Below, piece after piece: positions 42,988 to 54,113 of a stretch of DNA of 64,000 bases. The notes below the pieces were generated by a model that was not told where the DNA came from, did no database searches, and worked only from the letters and a program-made list of their open reading frames with translations. Numbering within the stretch: position 1 is the stretch's first letter; each line of letters starts with the position of its first letter. The DNA comes from Siphonodentalium dalli (Eukaryota > Mollusca > Scaphopoda > Gadilida > Siphonodentaliidae): assembly GCA_032622095.1 (NCBI GenBank), contig CP136069.1, forward strand, positions 15,236,450 through 15,300,449. The letters run 5' to 3'. The translations under genes were made by a program, and so were the position numbers.

Positions 42988-43395
42988 CCCTTTACCCTCA
43001 AACCGGCCAAAAACACCCAAAATAAAGCTTCAACAGCCTAAGATATCTTTGGTCTGTCTCAATACAATTAACACCATACAAATATGGATATCATTGGAAC
43101 CGGTTCGTTGACCACATTTTGATGGTTACAGTTATGCCCTGTGCCAATGCATTCTCTTATATATGCGAGTCGACCATAGGTCGCCTCGCATATATAAGAG
43201 AATGCATTGGCCTAAAAATTATAATATTTTCTTACATTTTTTAACAATTTTATAATTTTTTCTACATTCTTTGACAATTTTATCATTTTTAATATGTTAA
43301 GCCAATGCATTCTCTTATATATGCGAGGCGACCTATGGTCGACTTGCATATATAAGAGAATGCATTGGCACAAGGCCGTTCTGTTGGGTAAAGGG
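42988..43395. mobile_element. piggyBac-like MITE P1b, with empty-site twin
   Basis: CCCTTTACCCTCAAACCGGC ... TCTGTTGGGTAAAGGG between TTAA copies (42984-42987, 43396-43399). The unfilled twin at 37268-37271 has one TTAA with identical flanks. 408 bp; two GCATTCTCTTATATA hairpins. Confidence 0.95.
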
Positions 43396-43721
43396 TTAAG
43401 CCATGAGACAGTTCTTATACAGAAACAACTACCATAATTAATTGGGAAATTGATTGAGTTGTTCGTTAGTGGACTTTGAATCATTTTTCAAGTATGTGGT
43501 GTAGGGTGTTAGTGACAATTATTCTTCCAGCAATGGTATTGAGTCAAATGGATGTCAATCAGTTTCTGCAATAAACTTATATACATGTACCTGTAGTTGA
43601 CTACAAAATGAGCTTGGTGACAATTGTTTTTCCAGAGTTTCAGCAATCAATGGGACTGCAGGAAATATAGAATTTCATGGCTCAGAATGTGTACCGCTTT
43701 GATTCAGAGGTACTATGTACC

Positions 43722-44641
43722 CAGTCTGGGTGAACGTCGACTCTATATTTGAAATATAGAGTCTGGAGCTAATGTAGCCAAAACCATTTCTATTCAGCGA
43801 AGAGCTTCCCCAAAATGACGTCACGGATTTTTAAAAATACATCGATGATTGACAGGTGTCCCCACGTGTTATTTGTTGTGCTTCGCCGACTCATCAACCC
43901 ACAGAAGGACTGCGTCGCGACATTAAAACTTACAGAAGATAATATTTGTCGTGTGTGCGACTATTCTTTTTTCGGGAGATGAACTCGCTGCATCAACGGG
44001 AAAGCTGCATCCGAGAGCAAAAAATTAGGTCGTCATCAAAAATGATGCTTTAGAACTATTTAAAAGCATAAAATTAAGTCATTTCCTCGGTGTTTGACTT
44101 TCAGATGACTTTTTTTTTACGGCAAATAATTTGTCGATTTGCAAACCATGTTACAATAAAGTAAATCAAATACACGGACATGAGTAAAGTTCTATATATA
44201 TTTATGGGAGGCCAAGTTGGTACCATACGCAGGCCTATCTATCAGGTCCAGCACATCCTTCAAATTAATCGGAATCGTACCGAATATATAATTTCGAAGC
44301 AATTTTTTCTGTCTCTGTTGAATTTGCAAGCCTCGAAATTCCGCTGTGTTACTATATTTAGAGCATTCGGCAAACCTCGTCGCGGTCACAGGTCGAGGAG
44401 TTCAGCCGCAGAGGTCACAGGTCGAGGAGTTCAGAATGATATTTAGAGGTGACATTATGGGAGTCTCCGCCCATTAACACTTGTTTATCAACACATACGG
44501 TTTCATTGGACGGAAAATAATTTATGCAATCAATCAGATTACGGAATCCCGAGGACTTGGAAATGAGATAGCGATGTTATATCCGTCAGACCTAATATTC
44601 AATGTTGTAATGAATATTTAGGTATGAGTTTACTCAGACTG
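43722..44641. mobile_element. 920-bp DNA transposon remnant with 9-bp target duplication
   Basis: Ends CAGTCTGGGTGAAC and GTTTACTCAGACTG (12 of 14 complementary). CTATGTACC is repeated exactly on both sides (43713-43721, 44642-44650). The related site in S1 lacks the insert. Interior unique, with a perfect TGACGTCA near 43815 and a direct repeat GGTCACAGGTCGAGGAGTTCAG at about 44385 and 44414. Superfamily undecided: 9 bp fits MULE-like, CAG ends fit hAT. Confidence 0.75.
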
Positions 44642-44807
44642 CTATGTACCGTATAACATGTCATGTTGAGTCAGATACCATTCAACAGGGGCGGGCTTCA
44701 GTTGTTGAACAGGGGGGGGGATGCCTTCAGTCATTTTAACGAGGTTAGGAATTGTTACTTTTTTAGAACATTTTTTATTGAAAAATGAAAATTGATATTT
44801 TAAAACT

Positions 44808-45230
44808 GGAGGTGTGACTGTCCCAATGGGACAAAGGATAGTAGGATACCCCCACCCCCCCCCCCCCCCCCATGTTTTTAAAACACTAAGATGTTTAAAA
44901 TAATAAAATAACAGATTCCCATTGCAGGTGCACAACCCTAACCATAATCATAAACATATTGACTGAAAAATGTCGGAATAAAAGCTCAGACAAAATTATG
45001 CATGTTGCGAAAATGTTGAAAAAGGGAAATACTCCACAAAAAAAGAATGAGAGACGTCAATATTTCAGGTGCACAGGTTCCCATGGTACTACATGTAAGT
45101 ATCTGTGCCAAGTTTTAAAAACATTGACAATGCAGGAATAAAATCTCGGACAGAATTACATGTAGGAATGTACCGGTAGGAATAGAAGCTCGGACAAAAT
45201 TATACAGAATTATACAGAATTGGAAAATTT
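44808..45230 (+). repeat. Pearl-like element, partial (copy 4)
   Basis: GGAGGTGTGACTGTCCCAAT start as in copy 2, a long poly-C run (44850-44870), then about two tandem units; no ACGG tract or end hairpin. Confidence 0.65.
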
Positions 45231-45916
45231 AAGTTTTTTCTCCTGGTTGAGTTATAACATACTACGTGTACTTTCCATACATGCAGTCATATGTTCGTAA
45301 TGATAGGCCTATCTTTACATGGTACTATAGTAACAGCACCGGGATCAGAGCAATTGAAGATTTATATAACCTTAGAATTATTATGCGTGAAATTTTGCAA
45401 GCATGTTTGATGTTATCGCCCGGGTGCAGATTTGCATTATTTACAGTAAAAAAGTGACAATTGAGAAGAGGAACATACAGGTAATTGGGGGATAAAACAT
45501 CATTATTAGTTTCACATGGCATTATTTTGGGTAATAAAAAAGATATGTCAGACAGTCAAATAAGAATTATTTTAAGGCCTGGGCAATGTATACACTCCAT
45601 CAGAGACAACAGTTTATATACCAAGTAAGATTTGTTTGACATTACTTCAATAATATTCAACATAGTATTGTTTCTCCATCATTCTGTGTATAATTTGGTT
45701 TTTTGACAAGATAATGATGGAGCTTATTACAAACATGGATTCAATTACTATCATTTCACATATAGATTCAAGCTTTATCGCTCTGAGTGTTGCAATTTAT
45801 TCCGATCCATGATATATAATGTAATTATATACATATTATGCAGCATACAAGTGTATAATTCTTATTTAAAATGTATAATTTGATTAAGCGCCCCTCAATT
45901 ACTATTTATTTGGATT
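45231..45916. other. Non-coding
   Basis: No gene. The end (GATTAAGCGCCCCTCAATTACTATTTATTTGGATTC) is an inverted copy of the repeat at about 241-276. Confidence 0.4.
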
Positions 45917-46025
45917 CAGTGAGAGCTTTCCGATGAATGGCAACAAGCCATATTTCCAACTAAATCCTGAAAAGTTACCCATAACTCTGCTGTTGCTAAG
46001 GAATCAATTATTTAGGGCATTACTG
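45917..46025. repeat. Family A MITE, right arm only (A15)
   Basis: CAGTGAGAGCTTTCCGATGA to ATTTAGGGCATTACTG followed by TA; the left arm is absent. Confidence 0.82.
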
Positions 46026-46977
46026 TAGTTCCAAAATATATAATAGACTAGAATGCACTCACTGGAGCTGCCTATACTTGCGCCCATCACACATCTGGTG
46101 TCTTAATTGCCAACAACAGTTTGAACCACCGGTGCTGCATGCAGGCCCCTCATAACAAAAAAACTTGAGATCGATAAAAAAATCTAGATATCGAATTTCA
46201 GTTCATCCATCGTTGAAATATTTGTGTGTACGGACAGAATATATCAGTGTTACCCCCAGTTGATCTATTACACGTACGAGTTGTTTGACATACATAGGTC
46301 TAGAACAATGGAGACATCGATCACATGGAGGGTGTGAATACGATTGGTTGCTGATGATGCTATATATATTATATACCAATTGGGTCAAATTACTAGTTTG
46401 ACTAGAATGACTGGTGTATGCCATTGCACTTTAGCGGCAAAAACCATCAAAGTCAATTAGAAAAACCGACACAATTAACAAAAAAGACACCCGATCATTG
46501 GCTAGTTTTTTATTAACAGTGTGTCAATGTGAACATGCCCTTAGCGAATGATCTACAGTCTTCGGGAACATATAATATATCATCAAAATGTCTATTGCGT
46601 TGAGAATGAGAAAGCTTGTTTCCCAGTTAATTAATAAGGCATTTGAATCATCCATGTTTCCACATTCACATTTTCCAGTGCAATTGTTTCTCAATTGAAC
46701 CATGCGCTCGACTATTTGGCTGCACATGGTTCATATACATGTATACGCACCAGGATCTTTCGGAAACTTCGAAGAAATATGTTCGCACTCGTTTTGTAAA
46801 TCCAGCTATAAACTGGGGATGAGTTGTACCGGGTAGATTTTATTTAATACATGATCCAAAACCTCGATAAAACATACATGTACTTAAATAAAAAATATGG
46901 GATGCAAAAATAACATCGGCTTCTATAAGGCATGCGATGACATTTCATGTACATGTAACTATGCATTGTTTGTCCGC
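46026..46977. other. Non-coding, unique-looking
   Basis: No exon or repeat recognised. Minus-strand frames at 46203-46424 and 46524-46727 lack domains and splice context. Confidence 0.4.
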
Positions 46978-46981
46978 TTAA

Positions 46982-47340
46982 CCCTTTACCCAACAAACCG
47001 GCCAAATAAAGCTTCAACCTAAAATATCTTCGGTCTGTCTCAATAGAACCATACAAATATGGATATCATTGGAACCGGCTCCTTGACCACATTGTGATAG
47101 TTACAGTTATGCCCTGTGCCAATGCATTCTCTTATATATGCGAGTCGACCATAGGTCGCCTCGCATATATAAGAGAATGCATTGGCCTAAAAAAACTCTT
47201 TTTTTACCATTTTTTCTTACATTCTTTAACAATTTTATAATTTTTAATGTGTTAAGCCAATGCATTCTCTTATATATGCGAGGCGACCTATGGTCGACTC
47301 GCATATATAAGAGAATGCATTGGCACAGGGCCGTTCTGTT
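46982..47340. mobile_element. piggyBac-like MITE P1c, right terminus replaced
   Basis: CCCTTTACCCAACAAACCGG at the left after TTAA (46978-46981), interior as in P1a and P1b, but after CCGTTCTGTT the expected GGGTAAAGGG is missing and TGTCCGCTTAA follows, which is also the left flank. Confidence 0.85.
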
Positions 47341-47638
47341 TGTCCGCTTAAAGAAAACGTCCCAGATAAATAAGGACTCTTTGGCATATTTAATGGCGTA
47401 TACACATGTACATGTATCTAATTACATCACTTTTCAAACTCTTCATTCATTATAGTTTTTTTTGAAAAATATTGGAAGCCATAGTATTTTGAAACATACA
47501 TGTAGTGTATGGAATGTAAACAGATGACAAACAGGAAGTCAAAGATCACATGGCACTATTTCCTGTTATTAAACGAACGTTTAATATCACAATTTATTGA
47601 ATGGGTTCATTGAATGGAATAAAGGTAGGATCATGTAA
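47341..47638. other. Non-coding spacer
   Basis: No gene or repeat recognised; ends with the base A that borders the Helitron-like element. Confidence 0.4.
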
Positions 47639-48370
47639 TCTCATATATATTTTGAAGACCTCTGTTTGTCTGTCTGTCCTTTATAGAATCGAAAACGGGT
47701 TGACCGATCGAGACCAAACTTCCTATCCCACGGGAATCGTCGACGTCGCATTTTGGACAAGCTCTGAGCACCGATTCTCCACTCCCAACCATCAAAATCA
47801 CCGCAAACGCCACTTCGGGGGTTAAGACATTAACGGTCTTTATATTGACCATATACGGAGTTGTTAACGACGAACGCTCTTTATTACAATCGACGCTGCT
47901 AAACGGCTACCCATGCGTAAAATACGGACAGGGACGAAATGCAATTATCTCGATTAAAAAGGCAGAATTGATCTGTAATAATCGACGCTGCTAAACGGCT
48001 ACCCATGCGTAAAATACGGATGCGGGACGAAATGCAATTATCTCGATTAAAAAGGATAAAAATGAATTAACTCATTGAAAAACAAAGAATGCGTTGTCTG
48101 TCATTCCTAGGAAGGGGGGATTTCATCGGGTCAATTTTTCCGCCAGAAACAAAAAATTCATTTAAAAAATTAATTAAAACACGGGTGGAGCTATCGACTT
48201 GAAATTTGCTATGTGAATGTATCTTGCCCCGGATACGAATTTTATCAGGTCGCCGAGCCCGTGCGACGCCAGCTTCGCGCATGCGCAGACCAGATCTCGG
48301 AAACAGGTGGAGCTATCGACTTGAAATTTGGTTTTTGAATAGCCCGGACAACGTCGGGCTCATCGGCTAG
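47639..48370 (+). mobile_element. Non-autonomous Helitron-like element
   Basis: Starts TCTCATATATAT after host A and ends CTAG before host T. A hairpin AGCCCG-gacaacgt-CGGGCT (48341-48360) lies 6 bases before the terminal CTAG. These are the Helitron hallmarks: 5' TC, 3' hairpin then CTRR, insertion between A and T. Inside are two 92-bp direct repeats (AATCGACGCTGCTAAACGGC at 47888 and 47980) and GGTGGAGCTATCGACTTGAA at 48184 and 48306. No Rep/helicase, so it would need help from elsewhere. Confidence 0.65.
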
Positions 48371-48436
48371 TAAAGTATATTTTGGTATATCTGGTAATTT
48401 GCCCCAGGGGCCGGTGGTACTACCGGTAATACATGT

Positions 48437-48475
48437 ACAGTAATGTCCTAAATAATTGACCCCTAAGAGAGCTTG
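48437..48475. repeat. Family A terminal fragment
   Basis: CAGTAATGTCCTAAATAATT then GACCCCTAAGAGAGCTTGCA; only the first terminus survives. Confidence 0.6.
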
Positions 48476-48542
48476 CATGGAATGGTAGTACATTGCACAT
48501 GTACATGTATGGTAGCACCAGCATGCAATGGTAGTACATGTA

Positions 48543-49926
48543 CTGTTATGCCCCAAGTAAATGGCCCATCTAACTGAAGTGGTACCCCAGTTTAACTGCG
48601 TTCCGTTTTAACCTAACCGCGGTTATAAGATGCGTTTAAAACGCAAGAGAACCGAATAAATTGTGCAGTTAAAACGGATACGTCGCGGTTAAACCAGTAT
48701 ATGTCGCTCTTAATGGAACAGATACCATATGGCGTATATGGCGTGTCATGTTTTAGTTGCCATGCTCGTTAGACAAGTTAGCACAAATAACATGGCAGTG
48801 TCCCTTTCAATATCAATATTTTTTGTTGTGGATCTTCTATTTATTTTGGATAAATAGAACAGACATTCATATACCAATATTTTATGTTTTGGGTAAACGG
48901 AAGATTGTGATGTATGGTGTGAAAAAATTAAAGTGTTTTTGTGTGTTTTATTTATTTTTGGATTTCTTTTTATACCGTAATAATGTTGTATACTTTATAG
49001 TAGCCTTTTGGGCTAACCCCGACGGGTAATCGGAATTCTTACGTCCCATTTTCGACTTTAACCATCGATAAAATAAATATTTATATAATTATATATAAAT
49101 ATAATTATTCGACAATTTAGCTGATGAGTGCCGGTCACTTTCAATGTAAGGAAACGCGTTTAAAATGGAACAACCGCAAAACAGAAAAAACGCATTCATA
49201 CGGATCAAATGGCCACTGAATTTCGGATTCGAGTGGATAATTATATAATAATATAAAGTGGGGGTTAGAGTCCCACACATGCATCATAAATGTAAAGTGA
49301 GGGAAACAAAAATGCATTTAAACGGAACAACCGCACTCTTCAAACGTCGGGCATTATTCGGATATCGGAAACCGATATTTAAGTTTTCCGATCTTGCATT
49401 TGTTGCTATATAATCATAGTTAACTACAAACGTGACACGCCAGCTAGATTCGTGAATTGTGTATGTACTATTACTAGTATTAAATTCAGCACTCTACTTT
49501 GCTTCAAACATATAAGCATGTATTTTTTCTCAAGCCGAACAACGGACGTATACTAGAACATATACAATGTACGTCAAAATTATACAGTTTTCAACAAGTC
49601 GGGATTAAAACATAAAGTATATCGTGTTGAGTACCGTTGGTGATAACAAAAACATACAATCAACTCCTGGTCGATTATGAAGTTACCACTTTGCCGGGAT
49701 CGCTAAAACACAAAACGATAACATACACTGGTAGATGCATGGGTAGTACCCCTCTCTTTCCAATTAAATATTCAAATACGTGCGGTGTAACCGCAGTTAA
49801 GGGTTATTAACTGCGGTAACCTAACCGCATGTAACTGCGATGCCACCGCAGTTATGGCAAATAACTGCGGTTACGGTTTAACCGCAGTTGTAAACGGATT
49901 ATAACTGCAGTTAATGGGTCATTTAC
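48543..49926. mobile_element. Family E element E1, right terminus missing
   Basis: CTGTTATGCCCCAAGTAAAT after TA (48541-48542). Ends TTAATGGGTCATTTAC without the final TTAGGGCATAACAG. It split the 39-bp minisatellite. Both ends are packed with AACTGCGGTTA / TAACCGCAGTTA motifs; the middle is AT-rich with no transposase. Confidence 0.85.
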
Positions 49927-50290
49927 ATATGTATGGTAGCACTAGCATGGAATGGTAGTACATGTACATGTATGGTAGCACCAGCATGCAATGGTAGTAC
50001 ATGTATGGTAGCACCAGCATGCAATGGTAGTACATGTACATGTATGGTAGCACCAGCATGCAATGGTAGTGGCATGGAATGGTAGTACATGTACATGTAT
50101 GGTAGCACCAGCATGGAATGGTAGTACATGTACCGGTACATGTATGGTAGCACCAGCATGCAATGGTAGTACATGTATGGTAGCACCAGCATGCAATGGT
50201 TACATGTACATGTACACATGTACATGTATGGTAGCACCAGCAAGCAATGGTAGTACATGTACAATGTACATGTATGGTAACACCAGCATG
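49927..50290 (+). repeat. 39-bp minisatellite
   Basis: About nine or ten units of GGTAGCACCAGCATGCAATG + GTAGTACATGTACATGTAT with variable ACATGTA spacers; more units lie left of E1 (48480-48540). Confidence 0.92.
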
Positions 50291-51456
50291 CAATAGTAGT
50301 AACATCAATAGTGTATTGTGAGCGTGATCTTGTATAGCATCATGCATTCAGCGGAATATATTCAGCCTGAATCCTTCGAGACACGATGGCATTAAAACCA
50401 TTGAGCATTGCAGACTATTTGTGAGCTTTTCATTGCGTTCAAAGCATTGAGAACCCCAGACAGGATGTGAGCTTTACATTGCATGAAATTATTCATTTAA
50501 TGATTCGTCCTTTGATAACCAACGGACTGGAAGATTTCATCTTTATTTTAAACAAAGAGAACAAAAAAAAAAATTCACAGTGCATTTGTCCAAACATCGA
50601 CGTATATTATAGATCGATGGTCCAAACAGTACAGCCAGACTTGAAAAAAGAGTCCCGAAATTAGTTGTGGCATGAACTCGTTGAACTAGAGAAAGAGTTA
50701 TTAGTCTACAAAACCAAAGCAGCCAACCAAATAAAGCAGGAAATTGATGAAATTCTCCCAGATGGATGATACACTGTAATGAAGTAGCGAGTCCGTGGTA
50801 TGATAAACAAACCTGAAGTATCAATGTGTAAGTACTAATTATCATTGTCTGGACCCTGGTATCAGAATCAAGCAGACTAAATTCAATCATGTCAATTACC
50901 CGGGGCAGCTATTGTAGGGACGTTTGAATCACAAATGATGACTGTCAAAAATGTTCCGGTGTGCTACAATTAACATCTCCCCCCTGTCCCTGGTGCCCCC
51001 CCACCACCTAAACTTTTTTTAACTCAGGATTTAATGGCCAGTTACTCTAATTTTATCACTGAATATGACTATGCAACTGCATGTAAGAAAAATTATCATT
51101 GGTGACAATGAAGCATGTTTTTTCTGTGAAAGAGGCAATAATTAAAGTGACAAGGAAGAATCTTTTTTCTTCGAGATAAACTACAAATAGGTAATTTTCA
51201 ATGAAAATTCTCTGAACTTTAATTAGTGCCTCTTTCACAGAAAATGCATGTTTCATTGTCACCAATGATAGTTTTTCTTAGTCGCATACATGTACATGTA
51301 ATCATATTGAATCAAAAACTAATTATGAATGAATGTAAATCAAGTAACTGCTCGTCATATGATTTTTGAAAGAGGGGGATGATATTGTACATGTACCAAT
51401 ATTTTATTGTGAAATATCAGAAATTCTGAAAAATATTACGCAAATATACATCTATA

Positions 51457-51671
51457 CAGCAATGCCCTAAATAATCGACTCCTTAACCACAGCAGAATTA
51501 TGGGTAACTTTTCAGGATTTAGTCGGAAATATGGCTTGCTGCCATTCATCGGCAAGCTCTCACTGAGAGCTTTCCGATGAATGGCAACAAGCTATATTTC
51601 TGACTAAATCCTGAAAAGTTACCCTGATATTTCTGCTGTGGTTAAGGAGTTGATTATTTAGGGAATTACTG
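51457..51671. repeat. Family A foldback MITE (A16)
   Basis: CAGCAATGCCCTAAATAATC ... GATTATTTAGGGAATTACTG with TA flanks. Present at the equivalent place (42746) in the first duplicate, so it predates the duplication. Confidence 0.88.
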
Positions 51672-52383
51672 TATGTAGTCCTTCAGAGTAATTTGCGGCA
51701 TGTACATCTACAGTATCTGAACTTCTGAAGACTGTGTTACAAATCGCCCTGGCAGCTTTATTGCGCATTCCAATACAGAGTATTGTTCTAAATTGATTGA
51801 AGTAGACTCAGCGGTGATGATAACTAGATTAGTAAGATTTCTTTATAGCAGCGCGTGTCAAAACATAAGTGTGAGGATGCCAATCAATAGGATTTATTCT
51901 GACAATAAGTGCAGGCAGTTCATAGATTCACATACGGTAGATAGTTCACACATCAGGGTCAATACCATATACATGTACACTGTACATGTATGTGACCCGT
52001 CATATCAAAACTAGTCGTAAGTCAAAAAATATTGTATTTGAGTTACGTGCTGCATGTTATAGAGTGTGATAAGATTTTTACATAGGTCGCAAAGTTGCGG
52101 TCCAAAGTTATAGGATTTTGAATGTCAGCATAAACCGATTCCAGAGATAATCAGAGATAATCGCATTTAAGGACAAACAAATTAGCTAATTCTTAATAAA
52201 TATACACCACTATATGTCCAAATTACAAAAGCACATTAATAGACACAAACTTCACTTTATGCTACTTTATGTCGACAGAGTAGAACTATATACAAATGTG
52301 TCCAAAATGTTTTTTTATATTTTATGCATTTACTCAGTATTAGAAATCCCGACTTATGACTGGTTTTGATATGGCGGGTCACA
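51672..52383. other. Non-coding
   Basis: TATATGTGACCCGTCATATCAAAACTAGTCGTAAGTC at 51978 has a partial inverted counterpart GACTTATGACTGGTTTTGATATGGCGGGTCACATA at about 52350-52385, so 51978-52385 may be another foldback element of about 410 bp. Confidence 0.55.
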
Positions 52384-52793
52384 TACTGTTATGCCCTAAG
52401 TAAATGACCCATTAACTGCAGTTATAATCTGTTTACAACTGCGGTTAAACCGTAACCGCACCGCTGTTATTAGCCGTAACTGCGGTGGCATCGCAGTTAC
52501 ATGCGGTTAGGTTACCGCAGTTAATAACCCTTAACTGCGGTTACACTGCACGTAAACGTTAACCTTCCGGTATTTGAATATTTAATGGGAAAGAGAGGGG
52601 TACTACCCATGCATCTACCAGTGAATGTTATCGTTTTGTGTTTTAGCGATCACGGCAAAGTGGTAACTTCATAATCGACCAGGAGTTGATTGTATGTTTT
52701 TGTTATCACCATCGGTACTCAACACGATATATTTTATGTTTTAATCCCGACTTGTTGAAAACTTTATAATTTTGACGTATATGCTCTAGTATA

Positions 52794-53137
52794 CCGCTAT
52801 TCTCAAAGTAATTGACCAGAAAAACGGGGTGATACCCCGGTCATGACCGCGGTGATACCGGTAATAAACGGTAGCGGTATCGAGACGGTCATGGCGGTGG
52901 AGTTACGGTATTGGGTGATAATGATACTGTGGTCTTTTAGCGGGCACCGCATTAATTTTGTTGAATACCGCAGTAATTTTCATGGAACTCTTTGAGGGGA
53001 GGTATTTACTCACACATACTTGTTCGCGTTAACAAGCGGTATCAGTACTGCGGTATTGGAGGATACCGCGGTATAGTACCGCCATATTAACGGGGTGACA
53101 CCACGTTATTGGTGGTCAATTACTTTAAGTATAGCGG
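52794..53137. mobile_element. Family F MITE, complete (F2), nested in E2
   Basis: CCGCTATTCTCAAAGTAATT ... AATTACTTTAAGTATAGCGG, TA at 52792-52793 and 53138-53139. The same position in E1 (about 49548, GGACGTATACTAG) is uninterrupted. 344 bp with GACCGCGGTGATACCGG and GGTATTGGAGGATACCGCGG motifs. Confidence 0.92.
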
Positions 53138-54113
53138 TACGTCCGTTGTTCGGCTTGAGAAAAAATACATGCTTATGTTTGAAGCAAAGTAGAGTGCCGA
53201 ATTTAGCTGGCGTGTCATGTTTGTAGTTAATTATGATTATATAGCAACGAATGCAAGATCGGAAAACTTAAATATCGGTTTCCGATATCCGAATAATGCC
53301 CGACATTTGAAGAGTGCGGTTGTTCGGTTTAAAACGCATTTTTCTTTCCCTCACTTTACATTTATGATGCATGTGTGGGACTCTAACCCCCACTTTATAT
53401 TTTTATATAATTATCCACTCGAATCCGTTTGAAATTCAGTGGCCATTTGATCCGTTTGATTGCGTTTTTCCGTTTTGCGGTTGTTCCATTTTAAACGCGT
53501 TTCCATACATTGAAAGTGTGCGGCACTCATCAGCTAAATTGTCGAATAATTATATTTATATATAATTATATAAATATTTATTTTATCGATGGTTAAAGTT
53601 GAAAATGGGCCGTAAGAATTCTGATTACCCGTCGGGGTTAGCCCAACTGTTATTTTCACCAAAAGGCTACTATAAAGTATACAACATTATAATAAAAAGA
53701 AATCGAAAAATAAATAAAACACACAAAAACACTTTTATTTTTTCACACCATACATCACAATCTTCCGTTTACCCAAAACATAAAATATTGGTATATGAAT
53801 GTCTGTTCTATTTATCCAAAATAAATAGAAGATCCACAACAAAAAATATTGATATTGAAAGTGACACTGCCATGTTATGTGTTCTAACTTGTCTAACGAG
53901 CATGGCAACTAAAACATGACACGCCATTAAAATATACGCCATATGGTATCTGTTCCATTAAGAGCGACATACCGGTATACCGGTTTAACCACGACGTATC
54001 CATTTTAACTGCACAATTTATTCGGTTCTCTTGCGTTTTAAATGCATCTTATAAGTTATAACCTCGGTTAGGTTAAAACGGAATGCAGTTAAACTGGGGT
54101 GCCACTTCAGTTA

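Larger units (their letters stand above)
42945..44676 (+). repeat. Segmental duplication, block S1' (second copy, with insertions)
   Basis: Same sequence as 37222-37600 with P1b (42988-43395) and the 920-bp element (43722-44641) inserted. Confidence 0.85.
48371..51456 (+). repeat. Segmental duplication, block S2' (second copy, with insertions)
   Basis: Counterpart of 39783-42745. It contains the E1 insertion, the expanded 39-bp minisatellite and about 235 bp of extra sequence (50811-51045); it lacks the two pearl-like elements present in the first copy (junction near 51320). Confidence 0.85.

Noticed and set aside
49255-49285. GGGGTTAGAGTCCCAC as a tRNA/SINE B-box
   Set aside because: No A-box at a fitting distance and no cloverleaf; it is part of the E element interior, repeated in every E copy.
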